This document shows, piece by piece, positions 16,080-24,027 of a stretch of 64,000 nucleotides of DNA (its first letter is position 1; each line of letters opens with the position of its first letter). Made by a program: the position numbers and the translations under genes. Where the stretch lies: NCBI RefSeq assembly GCF_016756395.1, contig NZ_AP018365.1, positions 5,149,001-5,213,000 of the forward strand. The letters are read 5' to 3'. Below the pieces are notes generated by a model. That model ran no database searches, was not told the DNA's origin, and saw only the letters and a list, made by a program, of their open reading frames with translations. The stretch is from Streptomyces sp. SN-593 (GTDB taxonomy: Bacteria > Actinomycetota > Actinomycetes > Streptomycetales > Streptomycetaceae).

Positions 16080-16846
16080 CCGCCGTGGCGGACCGCCGGA
16101 TCGACGTCATCACCGCAGTCCACGCCCCCTCGACGCCGTACCTGGCGGACGCCTACACGTCGCTGTGCGCACAGGAGTTGCCCGACGGCTGGGAGTGGCA
16201 CTGGATCATCCAGGAGGACGGGTACGGCGACGCCGTACGGCCGCACGTCCCGGACGACCCGCGCGTCACCTTCCACCAGGGCCGTCCCGGCGGTCCTGGG
16301 GTCGCCCGCACCATGGCCCTCGCGTACGCCTCCGGGCCGTACGTCAAAGTCCTCGACGCGGACGACCAGTTGACCCCGGGCGCCCTCGCCCGCGACCTGG
16401 CCCTCCTGGAAGCCGACCCCGAACTCGGCTGGGCCACCTCCCGCGTCCTGGACCTTCTCCCCGACGGTTCCACCGCCGGCTTCGACGGCGACCCGGACGA
16501 CGGCCCCCTCTCCCGCGGCGCCGTCGTCGACTACTGGAAGGCGAATGGCTTCCGCGCTCAGGTCCACCCGGCCACCCTCTTCGTCCGTCGCGACCTGCTC
16601 CTCGCCCTGGGCGGCTGGATGGCCCTCCCCGCCTCCGAGGACACCGGCCTCCTCCTGGCCCTGAACACCGTCTCCCCCGGCCACTTCACCCGCGAGTACG
16701 GCCTCCTCTACCGCAAGTGGCCCGGCCAGGCCACGGCCCAGCCGAGCCACACCGACGAAGCCGAGCGAGCGGCCCGCATGGCGGTGGTAGCGGCCCGCGC
16801 CGAGGCGTTGGCAGATTCCGGTTGGCGCCTGGCCGCGGCCGATTGA
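16076..16846 (+). CDS. Family 2 glycosyltransferase
   Basis: A 256-aa GT-A fold glycosyltransferase. It begins RRIDVITAVHAPSTPYLADAYTSL, has QEDGYGD, and carries the nucleotide-sugar/metal motif as KVLDADDQLTPGAL (Asp-x-Asp at about residue 100). FYW-rich C-terminal parts include HFTREYGLLYRKWPGQAT. No membrane helix is present, so it acts in the cytosol. GTG at 16076 overlaps the GntR stop by 4 nt (GTGA), so regulator and enzyme are co-translated. The acceptor is unknown. A sugar-modifying enzyme tied to an AICE control gene is unexpected. Confidence 0.85.
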   Translation: MTAVADRRIDVITAVHAPSTPYLADAYTSLCAQELPDGWEWHWIIQEDGYGDAVRPHVPDDPRVTFHQGRPGGPGVARTMALAYASGPYVKVLDADDQLTPGALARDLALLEADPELGWATSRVLDLLPDGSTAGFDGDPDDGPLSRGAVVDYWKANGFRAQVHPATLFVRRDLLLALGGWMALPASEDTGLLLALNTVSPGHFTREYGLLYRKWPGQATAQPSHTDEAERAARMAVVAARAEALADSGWRLAAAD

Positions 16847-17125
16847 GTCAGAACATGCCTGCACGCCTGGGAGCACCCCGCCGTGAACAGCGGCTTTGCT
16901 CGCATCCCAAGGTTTGCCTATATCGGAAATCTTTGGCACGCGGGATTCCGTGGAAAACGCATATACTCGTCGATCGGCTGACGCTACGGACTCCGCAGAA
17001 CGCTACGCTCGGGCATGGGCCCTGTAAGCGGCTACGCAGTGGTTCGCCGGAAGCGTGCGGCTACCGCCCCATGTCCGTCTCTGCCTGGGTGGACTGCTTG
17101 GCCAGACTTTCGGGAAATTTTCCGG

Positions 17126-17794
17126 TCACTGCGATTTCTGGATCAAGAGCTGCATTTCTTGCTGCATGAGCGTCATGGTTGCGATCTTGTCGGGATCGCC
17201 GGGGCTGTATGTCTTGACGTAGATGAACATGTCGCCCCATGAGGCTGCTATTTGAGTCACTGTTTTGTTGAACTTGCTTTTCTCTGGCGACATCGTCCCC
17301 TCCCCGGCTACGGCTGGGTCGGAGAATGCGACATTAGGGCTTTTCTCCCACTTGAAGGCGGAGGCTACGCTTTGATATTCGTAGCGAGCCTGTCCGCCGG
17401 TTGAGAACCTTACGAGCCAGATGTCGGACTCGAAACCGTCCGGAGCCATCCAGCCCCGGCAGTATGCCGATGTGAATCCATGGTGGGCGAGGAATGCCCG
17501 TTCGTAGGACTGGTAGTCTTTCTGGTAGACATGTTTGACGAAACCGGCTACGTTCATGTAGCCAGTATTCTTGGCGGGGTAGTGCATTACGCCGTTGGGA
17601 TACGGGAGAACTGCGTCGGCCAGTGTAACTGCTCTGCGGGTCGCCTTTTTTCTTTGTGTATCCGTCTCGGCTGACGATTTTCTCTGCCCGGATGGGTGCG
17701 TCTGTGCAGCCCCTCCGGTGAAGAGTGCGAGTATCCCGATGAGGAGTAGCACGGATATGAGGCGATGGCGCTGATGGGGCACGCACGACTCCAT
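17126..17794 (-). CDS. AT-rich exported protein of unknown function
   Basis: A 222-aa protein with a signal peptide (basic HRHR, then LISVLLLIGILALFTGGAA, cleavage expected near AQT at about residue 31). The mature part has repeated aromatic strands (YMNVAGFVKHVYQKDYQSYERAFLAHHGF, YCRGWMAPDGFESDIWLVRF, ASWGDMFIYVKTYSPGD). No family is recognised. The gene and its flanks are far richer in A+T than neighbours, with many non-G/C third positions, marking recent transfer. A secreted or surface protein with a small domain such as a lipid- or ligand-binding fold is possible. Confidence 0.7.
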   Translation of the reverse strand: MESCVPHQRHRLISVLLLIGILALFTGGAAQTHPSGQRKSSAETDTQRKKATRRAVTLADAVLPYPNGVMHYPAKNTGYMNVAGFVKHVYQKDYQSYERAFLAHHGFTSAYCRGWMAPDGFESDIWLVRFSTGGQARYEYQSVASAFKWEKSPNVAFSDPAVAGEGTMSPEKSKFNKTVTQIAASWGDMFIYVKTYSPGDPDKIATMTLMQQEMQLLIQKSQ

Positions 17795-17920
17795 CGTTAT
17801 GAGGGTGGTCTCATTAGGGCTGCAGTATCGCTGATGAGGCTAGGCCGCCTCGGTCACTTTTGGAGATTTTCCGTAGGAAGCGTCGTCGGGCTGCGTTCCA
17901 TTAGTTGGTTGCTGCTGAGG

Positions 17921-18676
17921 CTACGGGTTGACCGGGACCTCGTAGACGACTTCGCAGAGGTTCGCCGGGACCACGATGTCCGCGGTTTCGACGGGGCGAC
18001 CGTCTTCCGCGTAGTACGTGCGCTGGATGTGGGTGGCGAGGGTGCCCTTCTGCACGCCGAGCAACGCGGCTTCCTCGGCGGTCACGGCTCGCGGTGAGGG
18101 TTGCTCGACTGCCCGGGTGACCGTCACGCCGATCTCGGCCATGCGGCGGACGACGCCGGCGCCGGCGTGGGGGCCACCCTCCGGGAGGACGACGAGGGTG
18201 CCCGACGTGAGGGCGTAGGGCTCCCAACTGGTCGATAGCTGCGCGGGCTTGCCGTCGGCGAGGAACTCGTAGGCGGTGCGGACGCACAAGTCGCCCTCGG
18301 CAATGCCGAGTCGGGCCGCGATGTCGGCAGGGGCCGGAACTTTGGCGTCGGTACGGCTCTCCCAACTGCCGCGCTTGCCCAGGGCCGCCATGTCGGACTG
18401 GAAAGGCGAGCTGCCGGTCTGCTCGCGGTAGAGCGAGCGGACGATGCGGAGCCGTTGGCGTGGCTCGGCCACATACGTGCCGGAGCCGGCGCGCCCTTCG
18501 AGCGCGCCCAGGGAGATCAGCAACTCCTGGGCGCGGCGGATGACGTTGTCGCCGACGCCGTACGCGGTGGCCAGCTCGGCGCGCGACGGCAGGCGGTTGC
18601 CGGGAGTCCACTCCTGGTCGGCGATGCGCTTGCGGAGTGCGTCCGCGATCCGGAGATACGGCGGCTGATCAGGCAT
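17921..18676 (-). CDS. GntR/HutC-family transcriptional regulator
   Basis: A 251-aa regulator with an N-terminal GntR winged helix (YLRIADALRKRIADQEWTPGNRLPSRAELATAYGVGDNVIRRAQELL) and a UTRA domain (TAYEFLADGKPAQLSTSWEP; HIQRTYYAEDGRPVETADIVVPANLCEVVYEVPV). The ATG at 18676 has no ribosome site and lies 6 nt from a TAGATT -10 hexamer, so the transcript is probably leaderless. Two CTAG-flanked dyads in the divergent promoter are likely its own operators. It shares a control region with the gene starting at 18757. Confidence 0.87.
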   Translation of the reverse strand: MPDQPPYLRIADALRKRIADQEWTPGNRLPSRAELATAYGVGDNVIRRAQELLISLGALEGRAGSGTYVAEPRQRLRIVRSLYREQTGSSPFQSDMAALGKRGSWESRTDAKVPAPADIAARLGIAEGDLCVRTAYEFLADGKPAQLSTSWEPYALTSGTLVVLPEGGPHAGAGVVRRMAEIGVTVTRAVEQPSPRAVTAEEAALLGVQKGTLATHIQRTYYAEDGRPVETADIVVPANLCEVVYEVPVNP

Positions 18677-18677
18677 G

Positions 18678-18718
18678 TGGACAATCTAGTCCACTAGCTC
18701 TAATCTAGTGAACTAGCT
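18678..18718. promoter_or_regulatory. Divergent promoter with two GntR-type dyad operators
   Basis: Plus strand: TGGACA (18678-18683), 17-bp spacer, TAATCT (18701-18706), driving the gene at 18757. Minus strand: TTCACT, 18-bp spacer, TAGATT next to the GntR ATG. Two 12-bp dyads CTAGTSMACTAG at 18686-18697 and 18705-18716, 19 bp apart, overlap both promoters. They are nearly identical over 17 bp (AATCTAGT..ACTAGCT). Confidence 0.8.
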
Positions 18719-18756
18719 TCACTGAGAGTGCCTGATTGGCAACGGAGGACTGCCTT

Positions 18757-19035
18757 GTGCCCCGACCCGAAGCTCGCATCGCCGACATCTGTGCGCGCTT
18801 GGCCGCCGTAGGTCTGACGCCCGAGCGGACGGATCGCGGCGGCCGCGCACGGATCGAGGCGCCGGTTCCGCCGGACTTCCCGGCGGGGAGGTGGCCGGAG
18901 CTTCTGGCGGTCCTCGAAACGGCCGACCGGTTCGGCTTTGCCGACAGCACCTCGCGCGGCCGCCACTTGTGGGCGGTCGTGCGGACAGACCCGGACCGGC
19001 GCGTCACGCCCCGCCGGGAATCCCCTGAACCGTAG
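18757..19035 (+). CDS. Small AICE hypothetical protein
   Basis: A 92-aa protein of unknown function starting at GTG 18757, chosen because GGAGG lies 8 nt upstream; the frame is open to an earlier TTG at 18736. It reads PEARIADICARLAAVGLTPERTDRGGRARIEAPVPPDF..RWPELLAVLETADRFGFADSTSRGRHLWAVVR. This pattern of two helices and strands resembles a small conserved protein seen beside AICE regulators. It is driven by the divergent promoter and is probably controlled by the GntR protein on its left. Confidence 0.65.
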   Translation: MPRPEARIADICARLAAVGLTPERTDRGGRARIEAPVPPDFPAGRWPELLAVLETADRFGFADSTSRGRHLWAVVRTDPDRRVTPRRESPEP

Positions 19036-19046
19036 GAGCCGAACCG

Positions 19047-19304
19047 ATGCCCGAACTCATCTTCCGAGCCGCCGCGTGGTTCGCGCGACAGCTCTTCCCC
19101 CCCGCAGGGCGGCACCGTCATAGTCCGCTACTGGCAGCGCGGTTGGAGGTTTCTCCGTCCTGCCCGGCCGTGAGCGCGGCGCCGGCCACCCCACGCTGGA
19201 GCGTCATCCGCGCCGAGGAGGTCGCGTGCGTCCGCCCGTACGTGCTCGCCGCGGAACGACGGCGAGGTCGGGGGCACGGCCCCGCGCTCGCGGCGGCACC
19301 GTGA
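19047..19304 (+). CDS. Small conserved actinobacterial hypothetical protein
   Basis: An 85-aa protein with no recognised domain. It begins MPELIFRAAAWFARQLFPPAGRHR and ends with a segment VACVRPYVLAAERRRGRG, similar to a motif (VRPYVLA.E.RR) I recall in many small Streptomyces proteins. TAGGAGC provides a ribosome site before the ATG. Its stop overlaps the GTG of the next GntR gene (GTGA), so it is translated with that regulator. Confidence 0.55.
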   Translation: MPELIFRAAAWFARQLFPPAGRHRHSPLLAARLEVSPSCPAVSAAPATPRWSVIRAEEVACVRPYVLAAERRRGRGHGPALAAAP

Positions 19305-20029
19305 CCGCGCGCCACCAGGTCGTCGCCGACGACCTGCGCCGGCTGATCGCCGCGGGGGAGTACGCAGTCGGAGAGCGGCTTCCGCCGGAGACACGGCTGG
19401 CCACGCGCTACCACGTCAGTACTCCGACGCTCCGTGACGCGCTCGACGTGCTGCGGGCCGAGGGTCTGGTCGCGAAGTTCCAGGGCCGTGGCAACTTCGT
19501 CTGCCGGCCGGCGGATCGGATCGCCTTCCCCCGGGGTATGGACGCGCTCGACATCGTCGTCAGCGTCGTCGAACGCACCGCCTCCGCCGAACTCGCCGAC
19601 CATCTCGGCGAGCCGTCGGACGCTCGCATCACCCAGTACGTCTGCCTGACTCATACGGACGACGGCCCGCAGGTACTCGCGCACGTCCACGTCCCACACG
19701 CGGTGTCGGGCGGCCGGGTGATCCCGTCGGGCACGTCGCCATGGGGCGACGACATCCTCAGAGGTCTCACGCACGCGTCAGCAAGGCGCAGCGGGGAGAT
19801 GAGCAGCTTCGACCAGGTCACCGCCCGGTTCCCCACCGGCGCGGAAGTACAGTCACTGCGCATCACCGCCCGTACGCCGGTGCTTGCGATCCATCGGACG
19901 GTCACGGTGGGCGGTGGGCGGACAATCGCCTGCGTCCATGTCGTCCTGTCCGGTATCCGAGGTGAAGTCGCCTTCACCGGGGTCCCGGTAGGCCGTGGCA
20001 CGGCAGACGGACGAGCGGGGGCGCCGTGA
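19301..20029 (+). CDS. GntR/HutC-family transcriptional regulator
   Basis: A 242-aa regulator, the third GntR of the element. The winged helix reads HQVVADDLRRLIAAGEYAVGERLPPETRLATRYHVSTPTLRDALDVLRAEGLVAKFQGRGNFV; the C-terminal UTRA-like domain is shorter and more divergent than in the two other copies. GTG at 19301 is the start since it overlaps the previous stop and gives the normal N-terminus; the frame is open farther upstream but that part is Arg-rich shadow. It heads a coupled set of small genes to 21356. Confidence 0.82.
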   Translation: MTARHQVVADDLRRLIAAGEYAVGERLPPETRLATRYHVSTPTLRDALDVLRAEGLVAKFQGRGNFVCRPADRIAFPRGMDALDIVVSVVERTASAELADHLGEPSDARITQYVCLTHTDDGPQVLAHVHVPHAVSGGRVIPSGTSPWGDDILRGLTHASARRSGEMSSFDQVTARFPTGAEVQSLRITARTPVLAIHRTVTVGGGRTIACVHVVLSGIRGEVAFTGVPVGRGTADGRAGAP

Positions 20030-20400
20030 TGCGGCTCCTGCCGTGGCAGGGCGCGGACGGGAAGCCCTGCTACCTGGACACGGACGCCGACGGCTCGTCG
20101 TTCCTCTCCAGGCTGGCGGACAACGTCGAGGCCGTACAACTCGGCCTCGGCCGCGATCTGCTGGCACGCATACGGAGATACGAGGCCGAACAGCTCCTGT
20201 CTGAAGACGACTTGCGCGTGGTCGTCACTCACCTGTGCACGGCCCTCGCCGATGTACTCCGTGTCGCGGAGAGCCGCGGCGCGCGGGTGCCGGACGCGGA
20301 CGAAGACGAGGGCGGCGGCAACGCGGACGACGCCGTACGGCTCCGCCAGGCCGTCCAGTCGATCACCGGGCGCGCGTTTGTGCGGCGGGACCTGTCCTGA
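20029..20400 (+). CDS. Small AICE hypothetical protein
   Basis: A 123-aa soluble protein whose start overlaps the GntR stop (GTG at 20026 or ATG at 20029; ATG shown). It reads MRLLPWQGADGKPCYLDTDADGSSFLSRLADNVEAVQLGLGRDLLARIRRYEA..., then a helical stretch and an Asp/Glu-rich linker. No catalytic motif is recognised. It is part of the regulator-led transcript. Confidence 0.65.
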   Translation: MRLLPWQGADGKPCYLDTDADGSSFLSRLADNVEAVQLGLGRDLLARIRRYEAEQLLSEDDLRVVVTHLCTALADVLRVAESRGARVPDADEDEGGGNADDAVRLRQAVQSITGRAFVRRDLS

Positions 20401-20481
20401 CGCCAATTCCGCCCGTGAGCCGCGCTCTCACGCCCACACCGCCTCGCCTCACCGATTCACCGATGAAAGGAACCCGAGCCG

Positions 20482-20988
20482 ATGACCATCGGCACCACGG
20501 ATGCGGAGTTACGCGTAGCCGACCGGGCACGCGCCTGGAAGATCACCACCACCAACGGCATCAGCACCTCTGGATACCTCCCCGATTGGGCGGAGGAAGA
20601 CCCCAGCGCGACCGGACTCGACCCCCGGGAACTGCACGTCACGCTGGCCGATATCGGGCATCGCAGCCCGTTCCACGGTGTGGCGTTGAATGCCTTCACC
20701 CGGGACGGCGGGACCGAGCAGGCTCACGAGATCGACGCGTTCCAGGGCGAGATCGTGTGCCACCCGTTTCCCGACGCGGACGTGCCGGACGGGGCGCTCT
20801 TGCCGACCGTCAACGTACAGCTCACGCCGGACTGCTGGCTGATCGGTCTGGGGCCGCAGCAACTCGGCGCTCTGGCGGCGAAGCTGCGCGCCCACGCCGA
20901 CCTCTTGGACGGAGACGTGAGGCCCAGGCTGGTCGCAGCCCGTGAGGACTGGAGCGTTCATCACGACGTGGGGAGTCGGCGACTGTGA
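20482..20988 (+). CDS. DUF6907-like AICE protein
   Basis: A 168-aa protein with the pattern WKITTTNGISTSGYLPDWAEEDP, then ELHVTLADIGH, VNVQLTPDCWLIGLGPQQLGALAAKLRAHADLLDGDVRP. It matches the style of the Streptomyces DUF6907 family as I remember it, whose role is unknown. A good ribosome site (GAAAGGA) precedes the ATG. Its stop overlaps the start of the XRE regulator, so the two form a small translationally coupled unit. Confidence 0.65.
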   Translation: MTIGTTDAELRVADRARAWKITTTNGISTSGYLPDWAEEDPSATGLDPRELHVTLADIGHRSPFHGVALNAFTRDGGTEQAHEIDAFQGEIVCHPFPDADVPDGALLPTVNVQLTPDCWLIGLGPQQLGALAAKLRAHADLLDGDVRPRLVAAREDWSVHHDVGSRRL

Positions 20989-21356
20989 CGGCGGACTCCG
21001 CCCGGCCGCCCGAGGTGAAACGCGCCCGCGCCGGCCCCAGGCGACTGCACCACGAACCCGAGGCGGTCGCCTGGGCGCGGGGGAAGTCCGGGTTGACCAA
21101 GCGGGCACTGGCCGGTCTGGTCGGGATCTCCGAGCAGTTGATGGGCGACATCGAGTCCGGTCGGCGAAACGCCACCCCGGCGAACCTCGTGAAGATCGCC
21201 GCAGCGCTGAACTGCCCGGTCGTGTTTCTGGAACGCAAGCGCAACGACGGCCCGCCCCGGCCCGAGGCCGAACCGGTACCCGGACCCGACCCTGCGCCCT
21301 CGACCACGGTCCTCCTGCCTCCCGACTCCGACCACCCGGCACCGACCGACGACTGA
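20985..21356 (+). CDS. XRE-family helix-turn-helix regulator
   Basis: A 123-aa DNA-binding protein. The HTH runs from about residue 27 to 80 (AVAWARGKSGLTKRALAGLVGISEQLMGDIESGRRNATPANLVKIAAALNCPVVFLERK). A Pro-rich, likely unstructured tail follows. The GTG start overlaps the preceding stop (GTGA). It probably regulates element genes; the target is unknown. Confidence 0.8.
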   Translation: MTADSARPPEVKRARAGPRRLHHEPEAVAWARGKSGLTKRALAGLVGISEQLMGDIESGRRNATPANLVKIAAALNCPVVFLERKRNDGPPRPEAEPVPGPDPAPSTTVLLPPDSDHPAPTDD

Positions 21357-21430
21357 CCGCGCCTGGCTACCGCCACTTCACACGGTGGCGGCAGCCAGGC
21401 GTGCCCGTCCCCTCCACAAGGAGTTCCGAC

Positions 21431-22345
21431 ATGGCCAACCCCGGCCGCTTCGCCACGAAGAAGCTGGACACCACGCTGTCCGCGCGGGCGCTGTACGGCG
21501 CCGAACTGCGCTACTTCCGGGAGCGGATGGACCTGACCCTCCGGGACCTGGCGGACAGGCTGCACATCGAGATGTCCTTCCTCGCCCGCATCGAGCAGGG
21601 AGAACGCCGGTTGCCCGACGAGCTGGCCGCGGTGGTGGACGAACTCCTCCACACCGGCGGCTTCTTCGAGCGCAACCTCGAAGCCGCCCGGTCCGCGCCC
21701 AGGCCCGACCGCCTCACCCCGCTCGCGGAGTGGGAATGGCTCGCCGTCGCCATTCGGGAGTGGGACGCGGCCCTCGTGCCCGGCCTGCTCCAGACGGACG
21801 CGTACGCGCAGGCCGTCGCCGACACGTACGGCCCTCTTCTCACGGACCGCACCCAACGCCACCGCTGGGAGGCGCGGTTGTCCCGTACACCCGTACTCCT
21901 GGCTCCGCACGGGCCCCGTTACACCGCTGTCCTGGGAGAGGCCGTTCTCCGCCGGCCGCTCGGCGGCCCCGTCGCCATGGCCGTGCAACTCGACCACCTC
22001 GCCGGTCTCGTCCGCAGCGAGCGCGTCACGCTCAACGTGCTGCCGTTGATCGCCACCCCTCACCCGAGCGCCATGGATGGCGCGTTGCGGGTGATGACGT
22101 TCGCCGACGAGACCCCGGCCGTCCACTTCACCAGCCACCGGACCGGCGCGTACGGCACCGAGCCGGCCACGGTCGCCCTCGCCCACCTCACGTACGACCT
22201 GCTGTCGTCGGCGGCCCTGCCTGCGGACGTGTCGCTCGACCTCATCGAGGCCGCGGCCGAGGGGTACCGGGCTGAGGGCGGCACCCGGGAACGGCCGAGT
22301 CGGCGTACGGAGAAGCACCCCGGCGTCGTACGCACCGCTCCGTGA
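21431..22345 (+). CDS. XRE regulator with DUF5753 (Scr1-type) domain
   Basis: A 304-aa protein with an N-terminal HTH (LYGAELRYFRERMDLTLRDLADRLHIEMSFLARIEQGERRLPDEL, residues ~17-60) and a C-terminal DUF5753 domain (EWEWLAVAIREWDAALVPGLLQTDAYAQAVADTYGPLLTDRTQRHRWEARLSRTPVLL and so on). Its start has a strong AAGGAG site. Such proteins in Streptomyces are usually paired with a small DUF397 protein and behave as antitoxin-like regulators. Here no DUF397 gene follows; the next gene is convergent. Thus it is either an orphan or acts on another element gene. Confidence 0.85.
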   Translation: MANPGRFATKKLDTTLSARALYGAELRYFRERMDLTLRDLADRLHIEMSFLARIEQGERRLPDELAAVVDELLHTGGFFERNLEAARSAPRPDRLTPLAEWEWLAVAIREWDAALVPGLLQTDAYAQAVADTYGPLLTDRTQRHRWEARLSRTPVLLAPHGPRYTAVLGEAVLRRPLGGPVAMAVQLDHLAGLVRSERVTLNVLPLIATPHPSAMDGALRVMTFADETPAVHFTSHRTGAYGTEPATVALAHLTYDLLSSAALPADVSLDLIEAAAEGYRAEGGTRERPSRRTEKHPGVVRTAP

Positions 22346-22373
22346 GAGCGGAGGCCGCGCGTCAACTCCCTTC

Positions 22374-23297
22374 TCAGGGAAGGGTTTCCGCGTCGACCCG
22401 GGAGAAGACGAGGTCGCTCTCGTCCGTCACCGGGCCGCGCCAGCGGATCGGTACGGCGGACGTGCCGTCGAGCGCTGTCGGGTAGGAAGAGGCGGCGTAC
22501 TCGTTGGCGAGCCGGTAGACGTGGAAGCCGGCGCCGCGCATCGTGTCGAGCAGCTCCTCGACGGAGTCGCCGAGTTGCTCCATGCGCTCGGGGGTGACCT
22601 CGACGGTGACCTCGGCGTCGGGCCGTAGGCGTTCGAGCATGGGCGCCATGCCCCGTACGACGCTGCCCTCGGCGCCCTCGACGTCGATCTTGACGACCCG
22701 GGCGCGGGTGATCTCGTCGTCGGTGAGGACGTCGGGGAGCGGGTGTGCGTCGATGTCGAAGACGGACTCGGTCGGGCCGTCCCAGGGGACGATGCTGTTG
22801 GCGCCCATGTTCGCCGAGCTGGCGAGGATGAACGTGAGTGTCTGGTCCTTGTCGGAGACGGCGGTGTGCACGGCGCGGATGTTCGTGCAGCCGTTGAGGC
22901 GCGCGTTCTGCTCGACCCGGTCCAGGAAGGGGCGCGACGCCTCTATGGCGACGACGTGGCCGCTGGGTCCGACGAGCTGCGACGCGATCACGCTGAAGTA
23001 GCCGATGTTCGCGCCGACGTCGATGTACGTGTCCCCCGGGCCCAGGCGGTTGCGGAGCCAGTGCGTCATGCGCGGCTCCCACGTGCCGAACAGGTACAGG
23101 TAGCGCTGGATCAGGTCCTGGGTGTCGACGGCGAAGCGCGCGCCGCTCTCCGTCTCGGTGACGCGTCGGCGCGGGGTGTCCCGCAGGTGCGGGTTCAGCC
23201 AGCGGCCGGCCAGCGAGCCCTTGCCGAGGGTGCCGGGGGCGTTGCGCACGTACCAGCGGCCCAGGGTGACCAGGGCCTCCGTGGTGGGGTTGCTCAT
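22374..23297 (-). CDS. FkbM-family SAM-dependent methyltransferase
   Basis: A 307-aa methyltransferase. The SAM-binding motif I is TYIDVGANIGYFSVIASQLVG, with VVAIEASRPFLDRVEQNARLNG (acidic residue binding the ribose) and VVKIDVEGAEGSVVRGM, the FkbM signature. ATG at 23297 is chosen because GGAGGAG lies 9 nt upstream. FkbM enzymes O-methylate sugars or polyketides; no partner pathway is nearby except the GT2 gene about 6 kb away, so the acceptor is unknown. It is cargo at the right end of the element, with normal GC content. Confidence 0.87.
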   Translation of the reverse strand: MSNPTTEALVTLGRWYVRNAPGTLGKGSLAGRWLNPHLRDTPRRRVTETESGARFAVDTQDLIQRYLYLFGTWEPRMTHWLRNRLGPGDTYIDVGANIGYFSVIASQLVGPSGHVVAIEASRPFLDRVEQNARLNGCTNIRAVHTAVSDKDQTLTFILASSANMGANSIVPWDGPTESVFDIDAHPLPDVLTDDEITRARVVKIDVEGAEGSVVRGMAPMLERLRPDAEVTVEVTPERMEQLGDSVEELLDTMRGAGFHVYRLANEYAASSYPTALDGTSAVPIRWRGPVTDESDLVFSRVDAETLP

Positions 23298-23423
23298 TCG
23301 TGTTGCTCCTCCGCGCGCCGCCAGGCCACCCACCCTACGGGCGCGCGCCCGCCACCACCCAAGCCCCCGCGGGCCGGATGCCCCGGAATCGCCCCCTTGC
23401 AGCCGCCCGCCCTCCTAAAATCC

Positions 23424-23437
23424 TCAAGACGTCTTGA
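23424..23437. promoter_or_regulatory. Perfect 14-bp palindrome before the gene at 23461
   Basis: TCAAGACGTCTTGA is a perfect dyad located 23 nt before the likely start codon. It is a candidate operator for a dimeric regulator and could overlap the promoter; no -35/-10 pair is obvious. Confidence 0.55.
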
Positions 23438-23460
23438 TGACTCGGGGACCGGGGGTGGGC

Positions 23461-24027
23461 TTGAGCACGTCCGAGCAGTTGCTGACCATCGCTGCCGTGC
23501 TCCTGGGCGCCCTCACCACGTACGTCACCAACTACTGGACCGAGCGCCAGCGCATCCGCCGCGAACTGCTCACCCGCTGGGACACCAAGAAGCTCGAAGC
23601 CTACGAGAACTACGTCGACCGCGTCCGCGCCGCCATCTACCTCGCCGTCGAGCTGTACGAGCACCGCGAGGGCATCCGCCTCAGCGACGACCCGGAGGCG
23701 CGCCAGCGGGCGGAGCTGTCGGAGGCCACCCACCTCCGCGGCCGCGCCTTCGAGCGCATCATGCTCCTGGCCGGCGACGAGGTCGTGGAAGCCGCCCACG
23801 CCCTGAACGCAGCCACCCTGGAAGTCGACTGGCAGTCCACCGGTAAGACCCCGGGCACCCTGGACGACTGGCGCACCCGCAACCGCGCCGTCTTCGCAGC
23901 GATTAACACCTTCCACGAAACGGCCCGCGTCGACCTCGGCGTCAGCGGCTCCGTCACGGGCGAGGCACACCCGGACCGGGATCTGCTGCTGCCCCCGGCG
24001 CGACGAGTGAGAGAGGGCGCTGACTGA
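23461..24027 (+). CDS. Single-pass membrane protein, cargo
   Basis: A 188-aa protein with one N-terminal membrane helix (LSTSEQLLTIAAVLLGALTTYVTNYWTERQRI) and a helical cytosolic domain with an aromatic/charged pattern (WDTKKLEAYENYVDRVRAAIYLAVELYEHREGI). TTG at 23461 is the likeliest start since it begins directly at the membrane anchor; TTG 23434 or ATG 23437 are alternatives, but the region before looks regulatory. I recall similar small membrane proteins in actinobacterial genomes but know no function. It precedes the AT-rich two-gene unit and may or may not belong to it. Confidence 0.7.
   Translation: MSTSEQLLTIAAVLLGALTTYVTNYWTERQRIRRELLTRWDTKKLEAYENYVDRVRAAIYLAVELYEHREGIRLSDDPEARQRAELSEATHLRGRAFERIMLLAGDEVVEAAHALNAATLEVDWQSTGKTPGTLDDWRTRNRAVFAAINTFHETARVDLGVSGSVTGEAHPDRDLLLPPARRVREGAD

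Noticed and set aside
16847..17125. Gene in the AT-rich gap after the glycosyltransferase
   Set aside because: No frame has a start, ribosome site and plausible composition; a TATACT hexamer near 16970 lacks a matched -35.
22743..23846. Plus-strand frame opposite the FkbM gene
   Set aside because: Antisense to a gene with a clear SAM-binding motif; Ala/Arg-rich shadow.
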